Of a DNA stretch of 64,000 bases, positions 17,371 to 25,291 are shown one piece after another. Under the pieces are notes generated by a model. That model saw only the letters and a program-made list of their open reading frames with translations, ran no database searches and was not told where the DNA came from. Source of the DNA: Burkholderiales bacterium (lineage in GTDB: Bacteria > Pseudomonadota > Gammaproteobacteria > Burkholderiales > Burkholderiaceae_E); assembly GCA_003577305.1 (NCBI GenBank), contig QEVL01000005.1, positions 45,933 to 109,932 of the forward strand, written 5' to 3'. The position numbers and the translations under genes were made by a program. Within the stretch, counting starts at the first letter, position 1; every line of letters starts with the position of its first letter.

Positions 17371-18315
17371 TCAGTCGACCAGGGCCGGTGCTTCGCGCGC
17401 GCGGCTCCTGCCGGCGAACTGCGCCAGCGCGACGCCGCCGAGCGTGATTGCCGCGCCGAGCAGCTTGGCGGCGGTGAAGCGCTCGTCCGATGCGATCCAC
17501 GCGACGACTCCGGCGACCGGCGGCATCAGGTACATCAGCGGGGCAGTGCGGCCCACGCCGCGCACCGCGTTGGCCCATCCCCAGGCCAGCCAGCCGGCGA
17601 AGGCCGAAACGGTCACCGCCCACAGCAGGCCGAGCCAGAGCAGTGGCGAGAGCCTCGTCCACTCGACGCCCATGCCCGCCGGCATCGACAGTGCCACGAC
17701 GGGCACGCTGCCGAGCAACGTCGCGTAGGCCATCACCACGATTCCACCATGGCGTTCGATCAGCGGCTTCGAGGCAACGGTGTAGTACGAGAAGAAGCTT
17801 GCCGCGACCAGCAGGAACAGGTCGCCGCCGCCGGCCAGCCAGCGGCCGGCGAGCAGCTTGTCCGACAGGAACACCAACACGCCGGCGCAGGCGGCCGCCA
17901 CGCCCGCGATCTGCGCGCCGTTGAGCCGCTCGATGCCGGACCAGCGCAGGATCAGCAGCGTGAAGATCGGTCCGCACGCCAGGATCAGCGAACTGGAGAA
18001 CGCGGTCGACCAGTCGATGCCGTAGGTCACCATGCCCACGTGGAGCACGTGACCGACGAAGCCGAGCCTGGCCAGCGCGAACAGGTCGTGCCGCGAAACC
18101 GCCGGAAAACGGGTGCCGTAAGCGTGCAGCAGCAGCGCCAGCGCGCACACGGGCATGATCAGGTAGCGCGCGAACAGGAACCCGGCCGGCGTGATTGCGG
18201 CGAACAGGGCCTTCTGCACCGAGAAGTTCGCCCCCCAGACGGCGACGACCGCGAGTGCGACCACGAGGGCCTGCAGTTCGCGCTCGCGCCCGTGGGGTCG
18301 AACCGGCCCTTGCAT
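17371..18315 (-). CDS. EamA/DMT-superfamily transporter
   Basis: 314-residue inner-membrane protein with ten predicted helices in two EamA repeats (about 20-150 and 165-300). The first repeat shows AVWGANFSVQKALFAAITPAGFLFARYL, the second AASFFSYYTVASKPLI and LMYLMPPVAGVVAWI near the end. Family members export or import metabolites such as amino acids; no substrate can be given. ATG 18315 lies only eleven bases from the divergent SulP start; in-frame GTG codons lie further in, so the true start may be later. Confidence 0.85.
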   Translation of the reverse strand: MQGPVRPHGRERELQALVVALAVVAVWGANFSVQKALFAAITPAGFLFARYLIMPVCALALLLHAYGTRFPAVSRHDLFALARLGFVGHVLHVGMVTYGIDWSTAFSSSLILACGPIFTLLILRWSGIERLNGAQIAGVAAACAGVLVFLSDKLLAGRWLAGGGDLFLLVAASFFSYYTVASKPLIERHGGIVVMAYATLLGSVPVVALSMPAGMGVEWTRLSPLLWLGLLWAVTVSAFAGWLAWGWANAVRGVGRTAPLMYLMPPVAGVVAWIASDERFTAAKLLGAAITLGGVALAQFAGRSRAREAPALVD

Positions 18316-18326
18316 GATTGCTATAC

Positions 18327-19616
18327 ATGATAACTGATCGACGCCTGCTCCTCGAGCGCCTGTTCCCGTTCCTCGCGTGGCTGCCCCTGGTCAAGGACCG
18401 GGCGACGGTGCGCGCCGACCTGCTCGCCGGCCTCACCGGCGCGGTGGTGGTGCTGCCGCAGGGCGTTGCGTTCGCGACGCTGGCAGGAATGCCGCCGGAA
18501 TACGGCCTCTACAGCGCGATGGTGCCGTGCGTGATCGCAGCACTGTTCGGCGCCAGTCGCCTCATGGTGACCGGGCCGGCCAATGCCATCTCGCTCACCG
18601 TGCTCGGCCTGATCGCGCCGCTGGCTGCGCCGGGCTCGGTCGATTACGTGCAACTGGTGATCACGCTGACGTTCATGGTGGGTTTCTGGCAGCTCGCGAT
18701 CGGCCTTGCCGGGCTGGGCCGCGCGGTCGACCGCGTGCCGCACAGCGTGATCGTCGGCTTCACCGCGGGCGCGGCGATCCTGATCGTGAACTCGCAGGTG
18801 CGCAATCTGTTCGGATTCGACTGGCCGCGCGGCATGTCGGTGTGGCAGACGCTCTGGCACCTGGGCCGCGACATCGGGCTGACGCACTGGCCGACCGCCG
18901 TGGTGGCCTTCGGCACGGTCGCGGCCTGCCTGCTCGCGCGACCCTGGAACAACCGCGTGCCGTACATGCTGGTCGGCGTGCTGGCCGGCGGCGCGATCGC
19001 AGCGCTGCTGGCGGCGATTTCGCCCGGGTACGAGGTGAAGGCGGTCGAGCAACTGCCGGGCGCGATTCCGCCGCTGTCGGCGCCGACGTTCTCGTTCAGC
19101 GCGCTCGAGATGCTGCTGATGCCGTCGCTGGTCATGACGGTGCTGGCGCTGGCCGAAGCGGTGTCGATCGCGCGCGCGATCGCGGTGAAGAGCGGCGACC
19201 GGCTCGAAGGCAACCGCGAGGTCATCGGGCAGGGAATGGCGAACCTGATCGGATCGTTCTTCTCCTCGTACCCGGCCAGCGGATCGTTCAACCGCTCGGG
19301 CGTCAACGTGGCGGCCGGCGCGCGCACTCCGCTGTCGGCGGTGGCCGCCGCGGGGTTCCTGCTCGTCCTGCTGGCGTTCGTGGCGCCGTTGTCGCACTAC
19401 CTGCCGCTCGCGTCGGTCGCGGGCATCCTGTTGATGGTCGCGGTGGGGCTCATCGACCTGCGCGAGATCCGGCACATCGCACGGCACAGTCGCCTCGATG
19501 CGATCGTGATGGCGTCGACCTTCGCGCTGGTGATCATGATTCCGCTGGAATGGGCGATCCTCGGCGGGCTCGCGGTGCACGTCGTGCTTTCGAAGCTGAT
19601 GGCGCCCAGGCACTGA
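18327..19616 (+). CDS. SulP-family anion permease without STAS domain
   Basis: 429-residue inner-membrane transporter of the SLC26/SulP family. The N-terminal signature region is FPFLAWLPLVKD, then DLLAGLTGAVVVLPQGVAFATLAGMPPEYGLYS; later blocks include GASRLMVTGPANAISL and FFSSYPASGSFNRSGVN. Typical SulP proteins run to about 550 residues and end in a cytoplasmic STAS domain; this one stops after the last helix (EWAILGGLAVHVVLSKLMAPRH), and no STAS gene follows. Substrate (sulfate, bicarbonate, organic anion) not assignable. ATG 18327 is chosen; a TTG at 18318 is in frame. Confidence 0.9.
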   Translation: MITDRRLLLERLFPFLAWLPLVKDRATVRADLLAGLTGAVVVLPQGVAFATLAGMPPEYGLYSAMVPCVIAALFGASRLMVTGPANAISLTVLGLIAPLAAPGSVDYVQLVITLTFMVGFWQLAIGLAGLGRAVDRVPHSVIVGFTAGAAILIVNSQVRNLFGFDWPRGMSVWQTLWHLGRDIGLTHWPTAVVAFGTVAACLLARPWNNRVPYMLVGVLAGGAIAALLAAISPGYEVKAVEQLPGAIPPLSAPTFSFSALEMLLMPSLVMTVLALAEAVSIARAIAVKSGDRLEGNREVIGQGMANLIGSFFSSYPASGSFNRSGVNVAAGARTPLSAVAAAGFLLVLLAFVAPLSHYLPLASVAGILLMVAVGLIDLREIRHIARHSRLDAIVMASTFALVIMIPLEWAILGGLAVHVVLSKLMAPRH

Positions 19617-19618
19617 AC

Positions 19619-19647
19619 CGCATGCGCGGATGGGAGCAGCGCATGCG
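19619..19647. promoter_or_regulatory. twin CGCATGCG palindromes upstream of OmpA-domain gene
   Basis: CGCATGCG occurs at 19619-19626 and again at 19640-19647. Each is a perfect 8-base palindrome and the two are 21 bases apart, two helical turns. They lie just after the sulP stop and before the -10-like TAAAAT at 19684. This is a plausible paired operator, but GC-rich palindromes of this length can be chance. Confidence 0.35.
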
Positions 19648-19683
19648 TCGCGGGGGTACGCGGCGCTGCTCGCGCCGATTTGG

Positions 19684-19689
19684 TAAAAT
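19684..19689 (+). promoter_or_regulatory. candidate -10 element for OmpA-domain gene
   Basis: TAAAAT in the 164-base gap between sulP and the OmpA-domain gene. It is AT-rich against a GC-rich background and gives a leader of roughly 85 bases. No good -35 hexamer is seen at 16-18 bases, so an activator may be needed. Confidence 0.4.
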
Positions 19690-19780
19690 GCGGGCTTCCC
19701 CCTTACCGATCCGGGCGCGCCGCGCAAGTTCCGGCGCCGGAGCTTTGCTCGCCCGCGCCACGCCAGTCAGGAGATCGTGC

Positions 19781-20281
19781 ATGCAGGAAAAGCTTCATTC
19801 GACCGTGGATTCCGTGGTTGCGTCCTCCCCCAGGCCGAGACTCGAAGTCATCGGCGGCAGTGCCGCGGCGCACGCCTGCGGCAACGCGCAGGAGCCGGAC
19901 TCCACGCGGATCTACTTCGACGGCGACTCCACCCGCGTGGCGCAGCAGTACCACGAGCTCATCCGCGAGCAGGCCGAGCGCTTCAACAGGGGCCCGGGCG
20001 GCACCCTCATCGTGTCCGGACACGCCAACGCGGTCGACGAGCCCGAAGCGGCCGTCCAGTTGAGCATGCACCGCACGCAGGCGGTGGCGGCGCTGCTCGA
20101 GCAGTACGGCGTGCAGAGCCATCGCATCGTGCGCGTGAGCCACGGCGCCAATGCGCCGGTGGTCGATCTCGCCGACGAATCGTCGCGCTGGATCAACCGC
20201 TGCGTCGAGATCCGCCACGGCGGGCTCGCCCCGCGCCAGCCGGTCTGGTCGCAACGGGTTCGCAAGTCGGCCAAGCGGTAA
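19781..20281 (+). CDS. OmpA C-terminal-domain protein lacking a signal peptide
   Basis: 166-residue protein with one OmpA-like domain (about residues 42-150). The strand-helix signature is IYFDGDSTRV, a YHELIREQAERF helix, GTLIVSGHANAV, then SMHRTQAVAALLEQYGV with the usual Arg, and RIVRVSHG, RCVEIR at the end. OmpA domains bind peptidoglycan diaminopimelate in the periplasm, but the N-terminus here (MQEKLHSTVDSVVASSPRPR) shows no signal peptide, lipobox or membrane helix. AGGAG sits seven bases before ATG 19781, so the start looks right; no upstream in-frame start adds a signal sequence. It may act in the cytoplasm or leave by another route. Function unknown. Confidence 0.8.
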   Translation: MQEKLHSTVDSVVASSPRPRLEVIGGSAAAHACGNAQEPDSTRIYFDGDSTRVAQQYHELIREQAERFNRGPGGTLIVSGHANAVDEPEAAVQLSMHRTQAVAALLEQYGVQSHRIVRVSHGANAPVVDLADESSRWINRCVEIRHGGLAPRQPVWSQRVRKSAKR

Positions 20282-20339
20282 GTCTTTCGTGGTCGGGCGC
20301 GCGGCGCGCGCCCGACGCGCCACGCCCGCGCCAGCCAGC

Positions 20340-22724
20340 ATGTCCACCCCGAATCTCCTGGCGCACCTGAACGAGCAGCAACTCGCGGCCGTGACCCTGC
20401 CGGCGCAGCACGCGCTGGTCCTCGCGGGTGCCGGCAGCGGCAAGACGCGCGTGCTCACCACGCGGATGGCGTGGCTGGTTTCGACCGGGCAGGTGGGTCC
20501 CCAGGGGCTGCTCGCGGTCACTTTCACGAACAAGGCGGCGCGCGAGATGCTCGCGCGGCTCTCGGCGATGCTGCCGGTGAACACGCGCGGCATGTGGATC
20601 GGCACTTTCCACGGCCTGGCCAACCGGATGCTGCGCGCGCATCACCGCGATGCGGGCTTGCCGCACACCTTCCAGATCCTCGACTCGCAGGACCAGCTCG
20701 CGGCGATCAAGCGGCTGCTGCGCGCGCTCGGGGTCGACGATGAGAAGTTCCCGCCGAAAAGCCTGCAGCACTTCATCAACGGCGCGAAGGAAGAAGGACG
20801 GCGCGCGGCCGACGTGGAGGCGGGCGACGACTACACGCGGCGCATGGTCGGGCTCTACGCAGCCTACGACGAGCAGTGCCAGCGCGAGGGCGTCGTCGAC
20901 TTCGCCGAACTGCTGCTGCGCAGCTACGAACTGCTGCTGCGCGACCAGCTCCTGCGCGGGCACTACCAGGCGCGTTTCCGGCACATCCTGGTCGACGAGT
21001 TCCAGGACACCAATGCGCTGCAGTACCGTTGGCTGCGCCTGCTGGCGGGCAACTCGGCGGTGATTTTCGCGGTGGGCGACGACGACCAGAGCATCTATGC
21101 GTTTCGCGGCGCCAGGGTCGCCAACATGGCGGCGTTCGAGCGCGAGCTGCGCGTCGCCAACCTGATCAGGCTCGAGCAGAATTACCGCTCGCACGGCAAC
21201 ATCCTCGAGTGCGCGAATGCGCTGATCGCGCACAACAGCCGACGGCTCGGGAAGAACCTCTGGACCGACGCCGGCGAAGGCGAGCCGGTGCGTGTGCACG
21301 AATCACTGACCGATGCGCAGGAGGCGCAGTGGCTGGTCGAGGAGATCCGCGGGCTGGTCGGCGAGGGCTGGTCGCGCAGCGCGATCGCGGTGCTGTACCG
21401 CTCGAATGCGCAATCGCGGGTGATCGAGCACGCGCTGTTCTCGGCGGGCATCGCCTACCGCGTCTACGGCGGACTGCGCTTCTTCGAGCGCGCCGAGATC
21501 AGGCATGCGCTCGCCTACCTGCGGCTGCTCGAGAACCCCGACGACGACGGCGCGTTCCTGCGGGTGGTCAATTTCCCCGCGCGCGGCATCGGCGCGCGCA
21601 CGCTCGAGGCGCTGCAGGACGCGGCGCGCGCCAGCGGGCGCAGCCTGTTCGCGACGCTGCCCGCGATCGGCGGCGCGGCGGCCGGCAAGCTCGGCGCATT
21701 CGCCCGGCTGATCGAGCGCCTGCGCGCCGACACCCGGGCGATGCCGCTCACCGAACTGGTCGGGCACGTGGTCGAGGGCAGCGGCCTCATCGCGCATTAC
21801 GGTGCCGAGCGCGAAGGGCAGGACCGCATCGAGAACCTGCGTGAACTGGTCAACGCCGCGGCCGTCTTCCTCGCCGACGAAGGAATCGGGCGCGACGTGC
21901 CGGCCAGCTTCGGCGTTTCGGGCGTGGCCGACGCGGCGCGCGGCGATGCCGCCGGCGCAGCGAGCGATGCGCCCGAAGGCCCGGAAGGCGCGGGTGCGAG
22001 GATGGGTGCGGCGCACGAGCCGCGCGTCGCTCCGCTGGCTGCCTTCCTTGCGCACGCGTCGCTCGAGGCCGGCGAGAACCAGGCGGGCGAAGGCAGCGAT
22101 GCGGTGCAGCTGATGACGGTGCACGCTGCCAAGGGGCTGGAATTCGACGCGGTGATGGTCACCGGGCTCGAGGAAGGCCTGTTCCCGCACGAAAACTCGA
22201 TTGCCGGGCCCGAAGGGCTCGAGGAAGAGCGCCGGCTGATGTACGTGGCAATCACGCGCGCGCGCCAGCGGCTGTACCTGTCGTTTTCGCAGACCCGGAT
22301 GCTGCACGGGCAGACCCGCTACAGCGTGCGCTCGCGCTTCCTCGACGAGTTGCCGCCGGCGCTGCTCAAGTGGCTGACCCCGCATACGCTGCCGGACGCC
22401 ACTGCTGGCTATCGCGAAGGCTGGGGCGGCGCCTGGGAGGGGTTCGACCGCGCGGCCGGCGCTGGCCGGGGGCGCGCCGCGAGCGTGCGCCCGGGCGATG
22501 CCGACATCGGACGCCTGTCGAGCGCCGAACTGCGCGCCGCGCAGAAGTTCGACCGCGGCACGGCGTTTCGCGTCGGGCAGGGCGTGGCGCACGCGCGCTT
22601 CGGCGAGGGCGTGATCGTCGGCATCGAGGGCAGCGGCGAGGATGCGCGCGTGCAGGTGAACTTCGGGCGCGAAGGCATGAAGTGGCTCGCGCTGTCGGTG
22701 GCGCGGCTCGAGCCGATCGGCTGA
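20340..22724 (+). CDS. uvrD: DNA helicase II UvrD
   Basis: 794-residue superfamily 1A 3'-5' helicase acting in nucleotide excision and mismatch repair. Motifs in order: Q-motif LNEQQLAAV, Walker A AGAGSGKTRVL (about 30-40), TFTNKAA (Ia), IGTFHGLANRMLR, Walker B ILVDEFQDTN, GDDDQSIYAFRGA (III), LEQNYRSHGNIL (IV), LMTVHAAKGLEFD (V) and MYVAITRARQRLYL (VI). A Tudor-like C-terminus (VGQGVAHARFGEGVIVGIEG to the end) is the UvrD/PcrA RNA-polymerase-binding module. An Ala/Gly-rich insert lies near residues 525-560. ATG 20340 begins the family N-terminus; the gap from the OmpA-domain gene is 58 bases. Confidence 0.95.
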   Translation: MSTPNLLAHLNEQQLAAVTLPAQHALVLAGAGSGKTRVLTTRMAWLVSTGQVGPQGLLAVTFTNKAAREMLARLSAMLPVNTRGMWIGTFHGLANRMLRAHHRDAGLPHTFQILDSQDQLAAIKRLLRALGVDDEKFPPKSLQHFINGAKEEGRRAADVEAGDDYTRRMVGLYAAYDEQCQREGVVDFAELLLRSYELLLRDQLLRGHYQARFRHILVDEFQDTNALQYRWLRLLAGNSAVIFAVGDDDQSIYAFRGARVANMAAFERELRVANLIRLEQNYRSHGNILECANALIAHNSRRLGKNLWTDAGEGEPVRVHESLTDAQEAQWLVEEIRGLVGEGWSRSAIAVLYRSNAQSRVIEHALFSAGIAYRVYGGLRFFERAEIRHALAYLRLLENPDDDGAFLRVVNFPARGIGARTLEALQDAARASGRSLFATLPAIGGAAAGKLGAFARLIERLRADTRAMPLTELVGHVVEGSGLIAHYGAEREGQDRIENLRELVNAAAVFLADEGIGRDVPASFGVSGVADAARGDAAGAASDAPEGPEGAGARMGAAHEPRVAPLAAFLAHASLEAGENQAGEGSDAVQLMTVHAAKGLEFDAVMVTGLEEGLFPHENSIAGPEGLEEERRLMYVAITRARQRLYLSFSQTRMLHGQTRYSVRSRFLDELPPALLKWLTPHTLPDATAGYREGWGGAWEGFDRAAGAGRGRAASVRPGDADIGRLSSAELRAAQKFDRGTAFRVGQGVAHARFGEGVIVGIEGSGEDARVQVNFGREGMKWLALSVARLEPIG

Positions 22725-22725
22725 G

Positions 22726-23550
22726 CTACGCCACCGGCGCTGGGGAAGCTGGAGTGGCGTCGGTGTCGACCGCGTCGCGGTAGGTGGACCAGAACGAGCA
22801 GTAGACCGCGGTGATCAGGATCAGCGACAGCGGCGAGAGCACCATCGAGAGCACGATCGGGCTGGAGCCGAGCGCGATCTGCAGCAGGCGGATCGCCAGC
22901 GACGCGGCGAGCGCGATCGCGAACCAGCCGATCGCGTAGGCGACGAAGGCGCGGCGATTGCGCCAGACGCCGACGAGGCTGAAGAACAACGACTGCGCCA
23001 CCGGCGTTCGGTGCCAGGCGACGAACAGCGGCGCGTACCACATCGCCGCCTGCGTGGGCGCGTAGACCAGCAGGAACAGGATCGCGGCGGCCATCAGCGC
23101 ACCCTCGGAGACCACCGCCTCGTCGCCGCCGATGCGTCCGGTGGCCAGCCGCATCAGCGCGCCGTCGTCGGCGAGCGCCGCCAGCGCCAGTGCGGCAACG
23201 GTGCACGCTGCGTTGACCGCACCCAGCACGATCAGCGGCCGCCATGCACGCCCGTCGTCGTCGCGAAAGGCGGCCAGCAGCATCAGCGGCGTGGGCATCT
23301 GTCCGCGATCGGCGCTGCGGATTGCGTGCATCACGCCGACCATCAGCGCCGGTGTGAGCACCAGCGGCGCGATCGGACCCACCAGCGGAACCAGCACCGA
23401 TATCGACAGCGCCAGCAGGTTCATGAAGACGATCGCGAGCAGCGCGATCGGCTGGCGCCGCAGCAGCCTGAAGCCGTCGGGCACCCAGCGCCAGCCGCTG
23501 GCCGCCGGCAGCACACGGATGCGCAGGGCGCCGGCAGGAGCAGCGGTCAT
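22726..23550 (-). CDS. BPSS1780-family membrane protein
   Basis: 274-residue integral membrane protein with about six helices. Its N-terminus (GWRWVPDGFRLLRRQPIALLAIVFMNLL) and the pattern PAL.VGVMHAIRSADRGQMPTP resemble the Burkholderia BPSS1780 family, whose function is unknown. ATG 23550 overlaps the thrB stop by four bases, so it is translationally coupled to homoserine kinase. One base separates its stop from the convergent uvrD stop. Confidence 0.8.
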   Translation of the reverse strand: MTAAPAGALRIRVLPAASGWRWVPDGFRLLRRQPIALLAIVFMNLLALSISVLVPLVGPIAPLVLTPALMVGVMHAIRSADRGQMPTPLMLLAAFRDDDGRAWRPLIVLGAVNAACTVAALALAALADDGALMRLATGRIGGDEAVVSEGALMAAAILFLLVYAPTQAAMWYAPLFVAWHRTPVAQSLFFSLVGVWRNRRAFVAYAIGWFAIALAASLAIRLLQIALGSSPIVLSMVLSPLSLILITAVYCSFWSTYRDAVDTDATPASPAPVA

Positions 23551-24515
23551 GGAAGCGGCGGCACGCCCAGGCGGCGCGCGCGCAGGATGCGCTCGAAGTG
23601 CGCGGGGTCTTTCGGGGTGACCAGCTCGGCTGGCCGCGGCAGGTGCAGGTCGTGCAGCCGCGACAGCCAGAAGCGCAGCGCTGCGGCGCGCAGCATCATC
23701 GGCCACGCAGTGCGCTCGGCCGCGAGCAGTGGGCGCGCGCGAGCGTAGGCGAGCGCCAGCGCCTGCAGGCGCGCGGCATCGAAGTCGCCGGTGGCGTCGT
23801 CGATGCACCAGTCGTTGGCTGCCACCGCGAAGTCGAACATCCAGCTGTCGACGCCCGCGAAGTAGAAGTCGATCACGCCGCCGAGCTGCGGCGAACCGTC
23901 GGGTGCAGTCTCGAACAGCACGTTGTCGCGGAACAGGTCGGCGTGCACCGCGCTCGCGGGCAGCGCCGCGCGCACTGCCGATGCGGCGAAGGCGCGCTGG
24001 CGCGCGAGTTCGTCGGTCAGCAGCAACGACTGGTCGCGATCGAGGAAGGGCAGCACCTCGGGCGCGGCGCCCGTTTTCCAGTCGATGCCGCGGGGGTTCG
24101 GCAGGTTGCCCGCGTAGCCGAGCGCGGCGCGATGCATCCGGGCCAGCAGTGCCCCGACCTGCGCGCAATGCGCAGGCCCCGGCCGCATGACCGCCTGCCC
24201 GGCGAGTCGCGTGACCAGCGCCGCCGGCTTGCCTTCGAGCCAGCCGAGCGAGGCGCCCTGGCGATCGGCGACCGGATCGGGGCAGGGAATGCCGCGGGCG
24301 GCCAGGTGGTGCATCAGGCCGAGATAGAACGGCAGTTCGTCGTAGCCGAGGCGCTCGAACAGCGTGAGCACGAAGCGGCCGGAACTGGTGGTGACGAAGA
24401 AGTTGCTGTTCTCGATGCCCGAGGCGATGCCCTCGAACTCGCGCAACTCGCCGAGATCGTAGCGTTCGAGCCAGTGCGCGAGCGACTCGCGCGAGACGGG
24501 CGTGAAGACGGCCAT
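23547..24515 (-). CDS. thrB: homoserine kinase (aminoglycoside-phosphotransferase-like type)
   Basis: 322-residue kinase of the ThrB2 type found in many proteobacteria; phosphorylates homoserine in threonine synthesis. It starts MAVFTPVSRESLAHWLERYDLGELREFEGIASGIENSNFFV, typical of this family. The catalytic loop is VHADLFRDNVLF (Asp and Asn), followed by the metal-binding GVIDFYFAG, and a nearby WMFDFAVAANDW block. ATG 24515 is used. It overlaps the downstream membrane protein gene by four bases and lies 37 bases after the LOG gene. Confidence 0.93.
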   Translation of the reverse strand: MAVFTPVSRESLAHWLERYDLGELREFEGIASGIENSNFFVTTSSGRFVLTLFERLGYDELPFYLGLMHHLAARGIPCPDPVADRQGASLGWLEGKPAALVTRLAGQAVMRPGPAHCAQVGALLARMHRAALGYAGNLPNPRGIDWKTGAAPEVLPFLDRDQSLLLTDELARQRAFAASAVRAALPASAVHADLFRDNVLFETAPDGSPQLGGVIDFYFAGVDSWMFDFAVAANDWCIDDATGDFDAARLQALALAYARARPLLAAERTAWPMMLRAAALRFWLSRLHDLHLPRPAELVTPKDPAHFERILRARRLGVPPLP

Positions 24516-24539
24516 GTCGGGGAACGGTGCTCCTGGGGC

Positions 24540-24552
24540 CTGTTCACGGGCC
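24540..24552 (-). repeat. GTGAACAGGCCCC element, copy 1
   Basis: In the 37-base gap between the LOG gene and thrB, the minus strand has GTGAACAGGCCCC, part of an imperfect stem (GGGCC...GGCCC). A near copy (GTGAACAGACCCC, one mismatch) sits in the argD-regulator gap near 48663-48676. It may be a short dispersed intergenic element; two copies are thin evidence. Position is good to within a few bases. Confidence 0.3.
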
Positions 24553-25287
24553 CTACAGATAGAGCATCCGCTCGTGCTCGTCGGCCGTGGGCACGAAGCC
24601 GCGCGTCTGGTAGTAGTCGAAGATCGCCTCGACCACTTGCGACGGTTCGTCGATCAGCTGGATCAACTCGACGTCGCCCTCGGAGATCAGGCCGTTGCCG
24701 AGCAGCTGCTCGCGCATCCAGCCGATGAGGCCCGACCAGAACGCGCTGTCCATCAGGATGATCGGAATGCGCCGGCCCATGCGGGTCTGCACCATGGTGA
24801 GCATCTCGCACAGTTCGTCGAGCGTGCCGAAGCCCCCGGGCAGCGCGACGAACGCGGTGGCGTACTTGGCGAACGCCACCTTGCGCGCGAAGAAGTGGCG
24901 GAAGGTGAGCGAGATGTCCTGGTAGCCGTTGCCGCTTTGCTCCATCGGCAGCTGGATGTTCAGCCCGACCGAGGCCGACTTGCCCGCGTAGCCGCCGCGG
25001 TTGGCCGCTTCCATGATGCCCGGGCCGCCGCCGGAGACGATCGCGAACCCGGCGTCGGAGAGCTGGCGCGCGAGGTCGACGGTGGCGTCGTACCAGCGAT
25101 GCCCGGGGTGCACGCGCGCGCTGCCGAAGATCGACACCGCGGGCCTGATCTCGGCGAGGCGTTCGGTCGCCTCGACGAACTCTGAGATAATTCCGAGGAT
25201 GTGCCAGGACTCGCGCGCTTTCAGCGACGTCGAGCGCTCCTGGCTCGCGATCGCGCGCAACTGCGGCACCTGCTTGCTGCTGGACAT
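24553..25287 (-). CDS. LOG-family protein (cytokinin riboside phosphoribohydrolase-like)
   Basis: 244-residue Rossmann-fold protein of the TIGR00730/LOG family, which releases a base from nucleoside 5'-monophosphates. Signature motifs VSGGGPGIMEAANRGGYAG (about 95-113) and the catalytic PGGFGTLDELCE (about 160-171) are intact. The longer N-terminus (LKARESWHILGIISEFVEATE) marks the larger bacterial subgroup. The ATG at 25287 lies inside the palindrome GGACATGTCC and overlaps the polA start on the other strand. No ribosome site is visible, so a later start is possible. Confidence 0.88.
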   Translation of the reverse strand: MSSSKQVPQLRAIASQERSTSLKARESWHILGIISEFVEATERLAEIRPAVSIFGSARVHPGHRWYDATVDLARQLSDAGFAIVSGGGPGIMEAANRGGYAGKSASVGLNIQLPMEQSGNGYQDISLTFRHFFARKVAFAKYATAFVALPGGFGTLDELCEMLTMVQTRMGRRIPIILMDSAFWSGLIGWMREQLLGNGLISEGDVELIQLIDEPSQVVEAIFDYYQTRGFVPTADEHERMLYL

Positions 25288-25291
25288 GTCC
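25282..25291. promoter_or_regulatory. GGACATGTCC palindrome holding both divergent start codons
   Basis: This perfect 10-base palindrome contains the ATG of polA (25286-25288, plus) and of the LOG gene (25287-25285, minus). Both proteins therefore begin Met-Ser from ATG TCC. No intergenic DNA remains, so each gene's ribosome site and promoter must lie inside the other gene's coding sequence, if both starts are right. Confidence 0.6.
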
